DNA of 56,399 nt from Oppiella nova (lineage: Eukaryota > Arthropoda > Arachnida > Sarcoptiformes > Oppiidae): the NCBI GenBank assembly GCA_905397405.1, contig CAJPVJ010000014.1:29248-85646 (forward strand). Reading direction: 5' to 3'. The position numbers and the translations under genes were made by a program. This document shows positions 11,583 to 22,756 of the stretch, piece after piece. The notes beneath the pieces were generated by a model. It had not been told where the DNA came from, did no database searches, and saw nothing but the letters and a program-made list of their open reading frames with translations. Position 1 is the stretch's first letter; each line of letters opens with the position of its first letter.

Positions 11583-14500
11583 CTATACGAAAGGTAACCT
11601 TCGTAGTCTAAGACACTTCTCTTCATTGGAGGTGTGTTTCGATAGTTCAATGTATCTGAGGTACCGTTCCGTCAATTCATTGGTCACTGGTATTAGAGGT
11701 GTGTTCATGAACTGCAATCCGACTAACATTAAGACCAATTCAAACAAGTCTTCAGAGAAGATGTCATCCTTTTTGATGCCAAGTGACTATTACTGCACTT
11801 TGGTTCCTAAAACACGGTTTACAAACACATCACCCCTAGGTTTACTGCTGTTTGGTAGCTTGTCAACGAAGTTTTTCTCACAGTAAACACAATTTCACTA
11901 CATTCACTTGAAGAATGCATTGAGTAAGTGATGGACTAATTGTTGGATACGATCGCACTTTTCGTCAACTATTTCATTGTGTGATGCGATATAAGACTCA
12001 GCACTGAATGAATGGCACAACAAATGAAATGCACTTTCGGTCACATCTTTGGATTCACTGTTCAAGTATTGGATGATTTCATTGAAGTCTATCTCGTATT
12101 GCAATGAATGCTTGATTTGATATTTGCATTTGTTTTGACACAAAACGGATAATATATAAAGAGAACACTCTTTCATGACATCAGTGACCAAATGGCTGCC
12201 AATATATCCATACATCTCTTAGTAATTTTGGTACCTTAGGTATTGTTATAGTGAGTTAGACATAAGTGAATTAGGGTTAAGTCTGGTACTTCACTTTGTG
12301 TAAGAGTTCTTGAGGTTATAAACTGGGTAACAAACCAACCTATGATGGATGTCCACAAAAGTAGACAATTCTCTCACGAGTGGCTCTAAATCTAATAGTA
12401 ACATGTGACCCGATGTCAATAGCTTGAATAAACTGTCGTAAGCTGTATTTTCCGGATTGTAAAACTTGTGAAAGACGAGCAGAAGTCCCAAATACAGAAA
12501 TATCTATTGTGCAAACTACACAACAACTATTTTCGTCACAATTTGCGGCAAATTCTGTGTTATTTTCTCACAAAATAGGTTCCAATTGTTGCAAATGTCC
12601 GACTCGTCTAAGAATATGTCGAAATCAGAGAGCAATCGGTCGACAGTATCGAGAATTGAGATATTAGTGACGGTGTCGCACATGATATGAGTCAATATCC
12701 GGAGCGCATTGTCGTCCTCATGGATCAGTTGGAAGAACGATGAGATCATGTCCTTCTTCTCGAACTGTCCGCAGTTCTCGGCAATGGTGTCGAAGAACTC
12801 AATCAAACCGTATTGACAAAAGTTCTCGCATTTCAGTTCAGAGAAGAGCCAATTGAGTAGAAGGATGTGATTCGTGTAGTAAATCGAGAGGAAGTTGTTG
12901 TCGAGCGAACCAAAGAACTGTTTCAAAGCGCCAATGCTTTGGTCACTCAATTCGGTCAAAGCGGCCAAAAATAATGAGTGCTTCACAGTTAGGATGGAGT
13001 TCTCGTCATAGCTTAAGTCACGGCAGTCCATATGCAACTATTGACAACTCTTTATTCACGATATGCAGAGTACCTAGACTTTCAAAAAAGATTTAGTGTT
13101 AGTTTAGTCAAAAGTATAATCATTTGGATGTCATGTCAACTTTTACAACAGAATACATACTTCTTGTCGCACCTAAAGCTATAATAATTGATAGCAAAGA
13201 ATGTGTTGTAGAACTGACGGTTTGAATCATTTGTTTGATACAATTGTGAGCTTTGGGTCAATCGATGTATGATTGTGTCTGTAATTATGATTGAATTAGT
13301 AAATAAGTTTTAAACTACAAGTAAGTCATAACTACAAGTCATAACTACAAGTAAGTCATAACTGAAACAACCATCTAATTGAGTCAATCCCTGTTCGAAG
13401 TACTGTCTGTCGAAGGGGTGGTCAGCGTTCGGGAGGACATCATTGTTGCGGTCGCTCTCAAAGATCTTGATCAGGAAATGCGACAAAAGAGATACCAATG
13501 CCTTCTTGAATGGCGGCGTATTGAAAGAATAGTTACAAATCCACAGAATCTGAACCATTGTTAAGACACATCCCTTTGCGAACATTTGATTGATTAACGA
13601 AATGATGTCTTCGTTGACATACAAGTTATTGTCGATTATGACAACAAAACACGAAATAATTGTTTGAAATAGAATTGAGTTCTTCTCCGAGTTTTGATCG
13701 CAAATGAGTCGATCCAAGGCTTCCACAAAGAAGTTATCGATTGTTGTCAAACAAAAGGACAAAAAATTATAAACTTCTGATTGTTTGCAATCATTGTCTG
13801 ACTCTAAGGCCTGGCTTTCGTCTGGCATTTCATTCAATAGTGGTTTTGTTTCGCCATTCAAGAGATGGACGCAATCGCCTTCAGGACTGAATTGAAACAG
13901 AAAATCACTTAAGTGATTTAAATCCATGCTAAACTACTCTGGCTGTCGCGGACAGCAAGCCTAATATGTGAGTAAGTACAGGAGGAGGAGAACTCTTGGC
14001 CAGCTACACAAACTTTACAAGTGCAAAACTTTTGTTAAAATAATTGTCATCCGTTTGGTGGGAATAAGTGTCGGAACGACTGATATGTTGAGTAAATCCG
14101 ATAAGAATGTGACGACATATAGGAATAGCTCTTCGTTGCAGATATAGTGCTCCAACATATCCAGCAATGAAAAGAACTCGAACTCCGATATCAAGTCAGG
14201 GCTTCCATTCCTATTCACATTCAATGCATTCACATTGCAATCAACTATTGGATACAATTTCGTTCAACTTATCAATTCATACAAACCTTTTGATCAATTG
14301 TTTCAGTGCTGTCAATGCATTCATGAAAAACTTGTTGTCATTACACTTAACTGAAAGGTCGAGAGCTTTGATGAGAGCATTGGATAAAGAGATAGCATTC
14401 GTGGAACCAATGGGTCGACAAATGGTGTCCAGAATGAGATTAATGCAATTCAGTAGATGACTGACCAATGGGTGGCAAATGAATAAATATGACAACACTT

Positions 14501-16038
14501 TCGCCACAATTGTCACCATTTGATGATTACTTACTTAGAAATGAATGGATTGTGCGATGAATTCAATAACTCGATCAATGAATTCATGGAATCGTTGAGA
14601 AGAATATTCGCGAACTTTCGACGAATGGAGTCATTCTCGAGGAGATCGCAGATCCAGACAAAGACACTAATTTTCATTTCTTCGCTTTCATTGGTCAACA
14701 AAATGTGCAAATATTTGCTCACATTTTCATCGGCAATGAGAACATTGAGAACCGATTCTATTGTCGACAATCTCTTCAGCAGTTCCATTGAATTCAACAA
14801 AACATTGCTGTCATCGGAACAGCCGTTCTGTGGCTCGAAAGCCATGAAAACCATTTGAAGTATCTTTGAGTGGAACTCTTCGTCCAAAGAGAACAATCCG
14901 TTTGTGTGAAAGATGTCATAAATAGTGATGAAGACCTTCAAAACGCTTCGTTTCAATCGATTGTCGTATTTGTCGTAATCGTTGCGAAGAATTGCAAACA
15001 AGATGTGCACTGAAATGAGTTTCATGTCATCAGTACTTATGGTGACAATCGTGTCAATGGATAACTACTCTCTTCAGTGAAGCGATCACTACGGATGCCA
15101 TCAGTGGAACAGTTGACCAGAAACTGTGTGACCAAATCCAAGACCCATTCGTTGACACCATTGCCATCACAAGTGATCTAAACATTGAGGACAACACGCG
15201 TTACCATCGAATGACAGATCAATTGATGACTGCATTGGATATACATTTTGTGCGATATTCTCGACGACTAAACCAATGACTGAGTTGTCGTTCATCTGCG
15301 AGAGAATGAGTTTAAGACCTAAACGGGAGTCAAAGGAAGGGATGAATGAGTGGTTCATCACTGGACTTAAGAGTTCGTGAGTTTTCTCAAGAGTTCGTGA
15401 GTTTTGTTACAATTATTGGCAGACTTCTGGAGACTTGGGTCCGAATGGAAGAGCAGTCCAGTGATGGTCAACACGAAGGCCGCCCTCTCTTTGGCCGAGA
15501 AGTGGTCGCACATGAGGTGCGTCTGCACCCAAGAGGATCCGTTCCTCAACCAGTTGTCCAACGCGTCCAACAGATGTCTTCGAGTGAAGTCACTCTCCAG
15601 TGAACTCATCCATCGCTCCGAACAGCACTTCACACACCACTCGACACCCATTTCAATGCATACGCGCCACTTGTGCGAGTGTGAGACACAGTCATCACCA
15701 CTCATGCACTCGTCACCACTCATGAGGAATGCAAATGAGACACAAATGAGACACAAATGAGACACAAATGAGACACAAATGAGACACAAATGAGACACAA
15801 ATGACAGTCAAATGGCAACCAATCGAACGATTCCTCACTTCATCTCAATTCGAATTTCCTTGTCTTCTGTTCTCCGTTCGAATCTCAATAGTCGCACATT
15901 TAGTCCCTTTCTGTGCCTAATATCCATACTCTCTATCGTATGAAAAGGTGCCGAAAAGGTGTTGACAAACGATTGCGTAATTGATATAAAAGGCGGCAAA
16001 ACATTGAATGCAAGGAATGAGTGGAAAGTTGTGTCCAT
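11583..16038 (-). CDS. Large helical-repeat (ARM/HEAT-like) protein, about 13 exons
   Basis: Not recognised by name. Exons supported by splice signals and matching phases are 15839-16038, 15411-15718, 15245-15360, 15069-15177, 14535-15009, 14287-14460, 14019-14210, 13372-13928, 13161-13278 and 12540-13011. Further exons are approximate: about 12310-12480, about 11913-12200, and the last at 11583 to about 11760 (stop 11583-11585). The ATG is at 16038. The product, roughly 1000 residues, is a run of amphipathic helices rich in Leu/Ile/Asn with no catalytic motif, as in armadillo/HEAT scaffolds. A MEI1-like meiotic protein is one possibility I cannot test. The intron at about 15719-15838 holds an 11-bp minisatellite. 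The gene is divergent from DDX11 across 53 bases, suggesting a shared promoter. Exon ends at the 3' side are the least certain. Confidence 0.6.
15736..15802. repeat. Minisatellite, unit about 11 bp (GAGACACAAAT), about 6 copies
   Basis: Perfect tandem units inside the first intron of the minus-strand helical-repeat gene. On the minus strand they give a spurious repetitive ORF (HLCLICVSF). Confidence 0.95.
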
Positions 16039-16091
16039 TTAAACGATTCGTTGTTTTGCGAGCAAATCAAGTGAAGTGTCATTAAGTGGTG
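16039..16091. promoter_or_regulatory. Probable bidirectional promoter, 53 bp between two ATGs
   Basis: The ATG of the minus-strand helical-repeat gene (16038) and the DDX11 ATG (16092) are separated by 53 bases. Any core promoter and both 5' UTRs must overlap here or extend into the genes. Inferred from layout; no TATA box is evident. Confidence 0.5.
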
Positions 16092-18738
16092 ATGTCTTCC
16101 TCCACGTCTTCCTCCAGATATAAGTTCCCATTCATGGCGTACGACATTCAGGAACAGCTGATGGACGCCATGTATAGCGCGTTGGACCAGAAGAAGGTGG
16201 CAATCGTGGAGAGCCCGACCGGCACCGGGAAGTCACTGAGCATTATCTGCGCCACCATTCAGTGGATCCAAGACTTCCACACGAATGAGTTGAAGCGACT
16301 GACACGACAACTGCAAACATTGAACAAAGAGATCGAACGACTGGACGCCGACAGCAAAGTGAGCTCTGATTGGATTGAATTGCAGGACAAGAAGTCAATG
16401 GTTTGTCGTCAGAAGGAAGTGATTGTCAAACAATTGAATGCTTTCGATGTGAAGAACCAGAGGAACAAAGCACTCGTCGACCGGCGAAGCAATTCATTAG
16501 TTCGACATTCGTTGGTCTTAAAGCATAAGAATGTGTCGAAAAAGCTCAGGACTGACACCAATTGTGGCGATGAGTTGAGTGCATGTGATAACGAAACCGA
16601 CGAAGACTTTGTCGACTATTGCAGTGATGAGGAAGTGATGGACGAGAAGGTGAGCGCCGAAGAGAGCGAGACATTCGTGAGACCGAAGATCTATTACGCG
16701 AGTCGAACGCATTCACAACTCTCGCAATTCATACGTGAGATCCAGAGGACGACTTACTCTCGAGGAGACACTCCTTTGCGAGCGGTTCCGTTGGGCTCCA
16801 GAAATAATTATTGCATTAATGATAGGGTTTTGAGACTCAATAACAATCATCTCATTAATGAGAAGTGCATTGAATTACAGAATTCAAGTAATAGTCAAAC
16901 AAAGTGTCAATTCTTTAAGAAGTCTGTAATGAATGAACTCAAGGATGAAGTGTTGGCCGATGTGCTGGACATCGAAGACATCAACAAATTAGGCAAAGGA
17001 GTCAAAGCGTGTCCTTACTATAGCACGCGATTAGCCATTCCTGAGGCAGAGATCGTGATAATGCCTTACAATGTATTACTGCATTCGCCAACCCGTCAGT
17101 CCTATGGCATAGACCTCGTGGACAGTGTTGTGGTGGTGGACGAGGCGCACAATCTCATGGAAACCATTCATAACATCCATAGTATTGAACTGAAGGGCTC
17201 GCACGTGATGGACGCTCTCACACAACTCAATGCATACCTCGCGAGATATAAGACTCGATTGAGTGCCAGGAATGCAATGCATATCAAACAAATCGTATTC
17301 ATTTTAAACGTGTTTAGCAAACATTTTAAAACAAGTGCTCAAAACGATTGTCAAAGTGTTTGCGAAAGAGTCGAGTTTCTCATAAGACTTGGTATCGAAA
17401 ACTTGAATTTATTTCAAATTCTTGATTATTGCCAAAAGAGTCAAATCGCGCGAAAACTATTCGGTTTCAGTAAAAGACAACAAAGCGTTGCAAATGACAT
17501 AAAACCTGATAAAGCAGTGAATGGGACGACAGCTTTCTTAGCAAAAATGAAAGCCAAGTCCATTGAATTGCAATCAATTGCTTCCAACACATCGACCCCT
17601 GAAGAGGAAGTGAAAGTCTATGGCTCTCCTCTATATCTCATACAAGAATTCCTCAGAGCTTTGGTTAACTCGAACTCAAACGCAAAGATTATCACAAAAT
17701 ATGATAAGAACTCGATTAGAGAGTGTTGTGTGAAATATATTCTTTTGAATCCTTTCTCGCAATTCAAAGACATTGTCAGTGAATGTCGTTCTGTTGTTCT
17801 CTGCGGCGGAACAATGAAACCGTTTGACGAATACATCGACCACTTGTTCACGCCTTTAGGCATTACTTCTGACCGACTCTTGACATTCTCGTGCGGACAC
17901 GTCATCCCAGACTCACATCTATTGGCTGTGGCTCTGGGAATGGGACCAAACGGAAAGACACTTAACTATACGTTTCAAAATCGCACCAACAATTCAATGA
18001 TAGAGGAAACGGGCAAAACAGTGGTCAACATGTGTGCCGTCATTCCCGACGGAATCGTTTGCTTTTTCCCTTCATATGAGTTGGAAGACATTTATTACAA
18101 ATCGTGGCAAAAGTGTGGAATCATTAAAAGTATTGAATCCAAAGGCAAGACTGTGTTTCGAGAGCCCAGAAAGGCATCGATGGTTCACACGATTCTGTCT
18201 GATTATAACCGTGCGATCACTGGCACTAACAATAGAGGGGCTCTTCTGTTGTGTGTCGTCGGCGGCAAAATGAGTGAAGGAATTAATTTCAGCGACCATT
18301 TGGGTCGGGGAGTCATAGTCGTGGGTCTGCCCTACGCTAACAAACAGTCACTCGAATTGACACAAAAGATGCAATATTTGGATTCATTGAAACCCAACGC
18401 CGGAAATGTAAGAATCCATTCATTGATTCCCTGACAAGAATCCATTCATTCATTCCCTGACAATACAGTACCAGTATTTACATCAACTTATTATTGATTC
18501 ATATTTTCAGGTATTTTACGAAAACCTGTGTCTCAAAGCTGTCAACCAATCGATCGGAAGAGCCATTCGGCATAAAAACGATTTCGCAGTCATTATTCTG
18601 TTGGATAACAGGTATACAAACAGACAAAACATACGACAGAATCTTCCGGATTGGATCAGAGCCCGACTCCTGTGTGTCGACTCCTTTCCTAAGGCTTTCT
18701 CTTCTATACGACAATTCTTTCACAACAAACAGAAATAA
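16092..18738 (+). CDS. DDX11: ATP-dependent DNA helicase DDX11/CHL1 (XPD-FANCJ family)
   Basis: Superfamily 2 iron-sulfur helicase that unwinds 5'-3' and acts in sister-chromatid cohesion and replication-fork maintenance in the nucleus. Two exons, 16092-18407 and 18511-18738, joined in phase 0, give about 847 residues (human about 900-970). Visible motifs: N-terminal YKFPFMAYDIQEQLM, Walker A SPTGTGKS (about residue 45), a long charged insertion, motif Ia region YYASRTHSQL, Fe-S-type cysteines (CIND...KC...C...ACPYY), DEAH box VVVDEAHNL (about residue 350), SEGINF (motif V) and, in exon 2, QSIGRAIRH (motif VI). The ATG at 16092 is chosen; the preceding GTG GTG is not a start. The 103-bp intron contains a doubled 26-bp sequence. 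The gene appears intact. Confidence 0.95.
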
Positions 18739-18949
18739 ACTCCTATTGAGTGGAAATCATGTCAAATACAGCAATCACTTCAATCCACACTTCTTATACT
18801 CAATCACAAGTTTTTCATAGGAATGGCACTAATTATATACGAATGTACTTCAATTTAAATACATGTACAGTACTGTAGTATTTATTAAATGTTTTTAATT
18901 CATAAAAAATGATCACAAATCTTATAGCTATATATAAATAACAATTGAA

Positions 18950-21900
18950 TCAGTCTTTAGGTTTGCCGCCACTCTTGCGACCCATTGTGCGGAACACTCT
19001 CTTCTTGGTCTCCCTCTGCTTCTCATGTTTTCCAGTCTGTATTTTCTTCATTTCTTTCTGATGTTTAGCCACTCTGTGAGCCATCACTTCCTTCTCTTTC
19101 CTCACTTTGTGTTTATGTGAGGCTCTAATCATTTTCATTAGATTATGAGTCTGTTGTTCCTCCCGATCCCTAACCACTGCCACTCTATTCACTTTATTTT
19201 CCTTTTTCGGCAAAAACTTTGGTTTTGACTTAAAGGGCAACTCCTGTTGCAGTGCTTTAGGTATTGTAAAGGGTTTGAAATTGTATTTTTTGCGCTCAAT
19301 TTGTTTGTAATGCGAGTCCTGATTGTTGGGCGCATGTAATCCCTGTTCGTGTCTGAGTTGGCCCACAGTCTTCATTCCCTGCCATTTGAGCTTTTCGTTG
19401 GGCGGGAGTAGTAGTGAAGTGACAGTTGTGTAGAATTTGGGCACAACGACGGTATACCACGTCCTAAGGAACACGATATCACTCATCAGAATCTTATCCT
19501 CGAAAGTGGCTCTGAAGGCTCCGGGAGGCGCACGAATGGCTTTCTTGATTTGACCCCTAATGCCACTCACAGTCCGGAGGGACGCGCCTTCAAATTTGGT
19601 CACTTCGAGCGCTGTGTTAAACATTCCTTTAATAAATGCCGTCTTTTTGTATATTTTCAGCGCATTCCCCAAGAGTTTCAACTTTTTCACGATTTGTGAA
19701 GACTTGTCGATATCGAGGACAACACCTGTGGCTGCGATTCGAAAGTCTGCGCTCACGTCAGCCACCGATTGGACGGCAATAAAGCCCGTGTTCTGCGGAG
19801 TGATGGGCCCCCAGAAGGAGGCGTAACAGTGCATGTGTTGGGGCGTGTATTTGAGGAGTCGATTGCGTCCGTTGTCGTCTTGAGTGGAATACAGGGGCTG
19901 TGTTTGGAATCGTCTCCAACCCAGGGATAGGATGAGAGGGTCGCGTGTTTTCAGTATCTTTTGATACCAGCGATGCTTTTTGATCCTCACTCTCACGAAA
20001 CCAATGTTAGTCTCGCCGGAGAGGAGTCCGCCGACAATCAACGGATAGCTGGCGTCGAAGTGATCGATCAGTTCGTGCGGAATGTTCTCGATTTCGACCC
20101 TCAGATACATTCCCGGTCTGAAGCCCTCGAACTCAACCCTCTGCTCGTCAGACATGCCCTCGAATTCACTTCTGTTTAACTAAAGACAACAATTGACTCA
20201 TTAAGAGACCCACAAACAGACGATCACTACATACCCGACTCTGCTCTTCGAGTTTCTCCTTCTCCAAGTCAAGGAATGTCTTCTCCTCCCCGCCCTTCTC
20301 GTCGTACTCCGAGTCAAACATTGCCTTCATTTTCCTCTTCTTCTCCATCCGTTTCTCCCTTTCATTCATATCATTATTATTCGACTCTTTTTCGTCCTTT
20401 TCTTCATTCTCTTCGTTCACATATTTCTCTCCGGTTTCCAAATCTTCGAAATCTCCGAATACTTCTTCGTCTGACTCGTCATCTAAAGCCTTGTCGTCAG
20501 CGGCCAAGAGTTTGGCGGCGTCTTCGGTGTCACTCCACTTCCCGGTCACAAAGCAGTCCCTAATTGTCGCCAAAACCTCTTCACTGTTCCAATCAATGAG
20601 CAATTGTTGCGGAAATTTAGAGCATTCTATCGAATTGAGAGTTGTCTTCATTTTATTCATGTCTTCGTGTCTCTTCTCAATCACTTTAAACAATCCGTCA
20701 GAGAGTTCTCGAAAGTCCTCGAAATGGTTGTCGTCTTTCAAATCACTGAACTCTCCGTAAACTAATTTCTGGACGTTTTCTGATCTCTCGAGTCGCGAGT
20801 AAAAAGCGGTCGAAGCCTTCGAAGACAAGTCATTCTTCCACTTCGAGTAATTGAATTCGTCTTCGCTTTCCATTTCTTCGTCGAATTCAAGCGTTTCGTC
20901 ATTTTCTTCGTCAGAGTTTTGTTCGAAATCTTGACTTTCATCGTCACTATTCTCTTCAGAATCACTTCCACTGTCATTGTCTTTAAAATCTACTTCTTTA
21001 CTGAACGTAACTCTCCTCCGGACTCTCTTGTCATCAGTGAAAACATCTGATCCAACCATAGGTTCTGCGGAACTAAAGAGTTTCAGTTCAGTCGACGCGA
21101 GCTTTTCATCGATTGGTTGGGGGTTAGAGATAATAGACGACACCAATTGTTCCGCGTTTTCATCCACTTCTTCATCATTGTGTGAATGACTTCCACCCAA
21201 ATCGATATAAACCGCGTCCTTATCGTAGACCAGACCCCCGACGCCAGACATCGGCGCGTAAATGAGTCGCTCTTTTTCATTAAGCGAACGACGCTTTTCT
21301 TTGTCTGGAAGAGGACACGGATCCGATAGGAATGACACGTCTTTGATGACAAAGTCTCCACAGCCGGGGATATGGATGTCGTGATTCCTCTTGAAATTAC
21401 TTCCGCGCGAATACCCAAAGAGACAGACCTTTCGATTGCATTTAGGGTTCTGACGGATGAGCTCCTGATTAGTGATGTCTTCGATTCGGTCGCATATGAG
21501 GTACGGATGACTCGTAATCCACTGCAACGGACGGAATTTGATGACAGATATGAATCGACACAAGTTGTGGATCTCGTTCTTGAGGTAATGGCCGCCAATC
21601 ATTCCGGACAAGTAGAACAGTTTGGCCCCCGAATAGATTTCCGTCCAAAACCTGTGTTTCAATATCTTCTTCGTCTTCCGCAACACCTTCTGGTTCTTAA
21701 ACACATCCAAATGAGTCAATACCCCCATAATCCTCGGGAATCCATGCGATTGACAGATGTTTAGGAACTCAAAGGTTTCCATTTCAAAGCCAAAGCTGGC
21801 GTCCACTAAGAGTAGCACCAAATCCGCCACTTTTGCCAAATCGATCATTGAGTTGATGTCGTTATTGCACTCAATGAGAGTGAGGCGTCTCTTCTTCCCC

Positions 21901-22274
21901 GACACGCAAGTGATCGGACCTTTCATTTGGTTCAGAGAGTGTCGACTCCATTGCTTCACTACCGATGCGATGAGCGTTGATTTGCCCACCTTTTGGGGCC
22001 CAACCACTGCCACCACATACGGCGCCGGCTCTACGGGTGTCCTGTCTATCACTGGGATGTGCTCTCTCTTGGCAGTCAAGTCCTGTTTGCGGCGGAACTG
22101 TCTCTCGGCCTTAACCGCAGACTTAATGGCGAACGCCTTCGTGTTCTTCGGCTTCTTGTCGTTGCCATCGCTTCCATCACTTCTACTCCTAATCTGTTTC
22201 TTATCAAACTTCCGACCGCTGTGTCTCTTCTGATGGCTCTTATGCTTGTCTTCTGTCACCAAATGGTCCGACAT
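18950..22274 (-). CDS. BMS1: Ribosome biogenesis GTPase BMS1
   Basis: Nucleolar GTPase of the small-subunit processome, acting with RCL1 in 40S maturation. Exon 1 is 20235-22274 and exon 2 is 18950-20179, with a 55-bp intron (donor GTATGT, acceptor TTTAG, phase 0), giving about 1089 residues (human 1282). The first in-frame ATG is at 22274; the TTG 24 bases upstream is not needed. Seen: basic N-terminus; G1 loop VVGPQKVGKST (about residue 75); an acidic serine-rich middle (DSGSDSEENSDDESQDF); then the conserved C-terminal domain VEFEGFRPGMYLRVEIENIP, KKHRWYQKILKTRDPLILS, LLKYTPQHMHCYASFWGPIT and TVSGIRGQIKKAIR; and a Lys/Arg-rich tail. Intact. Its start lies 401 bases from the IFT140 stop on the same strand. 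Confidence 0.97.
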
Positions 22275-22500
22275 TTCAGATGTCAGACAATAAGACAATC
22301 ACTGAATCACTTGAACATCACTTTCGTGTGATTTAAATGTAAACCAAAACACATGTGAATCACACGCTGTCTGACACACAAACCGCCATCTATTGAGTCA
22401 TCACTTTCCACACAATTTTAACTTTTATTCACTTCAAGAATATTCTTACAAAATATGAATATTTAAAGAAATCTCGAGTTTTTAAATATATATTTAATAT

Positions 22501-22756
22501 ATTCAATGAGTATTATATGAGACAAGTATTTCATGTGAATCAGTGTATCATTCAGTCTCTCGTTTGTTGGCCTGAGTGCCCGCCTTCTTAAGAAAGTTAT
22601 CGATCACTGTTTGGTCGCTAAAGTCCATATTCAATGAGTATTATATGAGACAAGTATTTCATGTGAATCAGTGTATCATTCAGTCTCTCGTTTGTTGGCC
22701 TGAGTGCCCGCCTTCTTAAGAAAGTTATCGATCACTGTTTGGTCGCTAAAGTCCAT
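22501..22756. repeat. Exact 128-bp tandem duplication at the IFT140 3' end
   Basis: 22501-22628 and 22629-22756 are identical and adjoin directly. The unit contains the IFT140 stop codon and the last about 27 codons, so the left copy is untranslated. The 128-bp period recurs at 49107/49235 and 49861/49989. Confidence 0.97.

Noticed and set aside
11626-11886. Plus-strand 86-aa ORF
   Set aside because: It is the shadow of the last minus-strand exon of the helical-repeat gene (ELVLMLVGLQFMNTP).
15363-15410. Frameshifting 20-bp repeat in the helical-repeat gene (ACTCACGAACTCTTGAGAAA twice)
   Set aside because: The repeat falls inside an intron (15361-15410) once the GTAACA donor and CCAG acceptor are used, and the phases agree.
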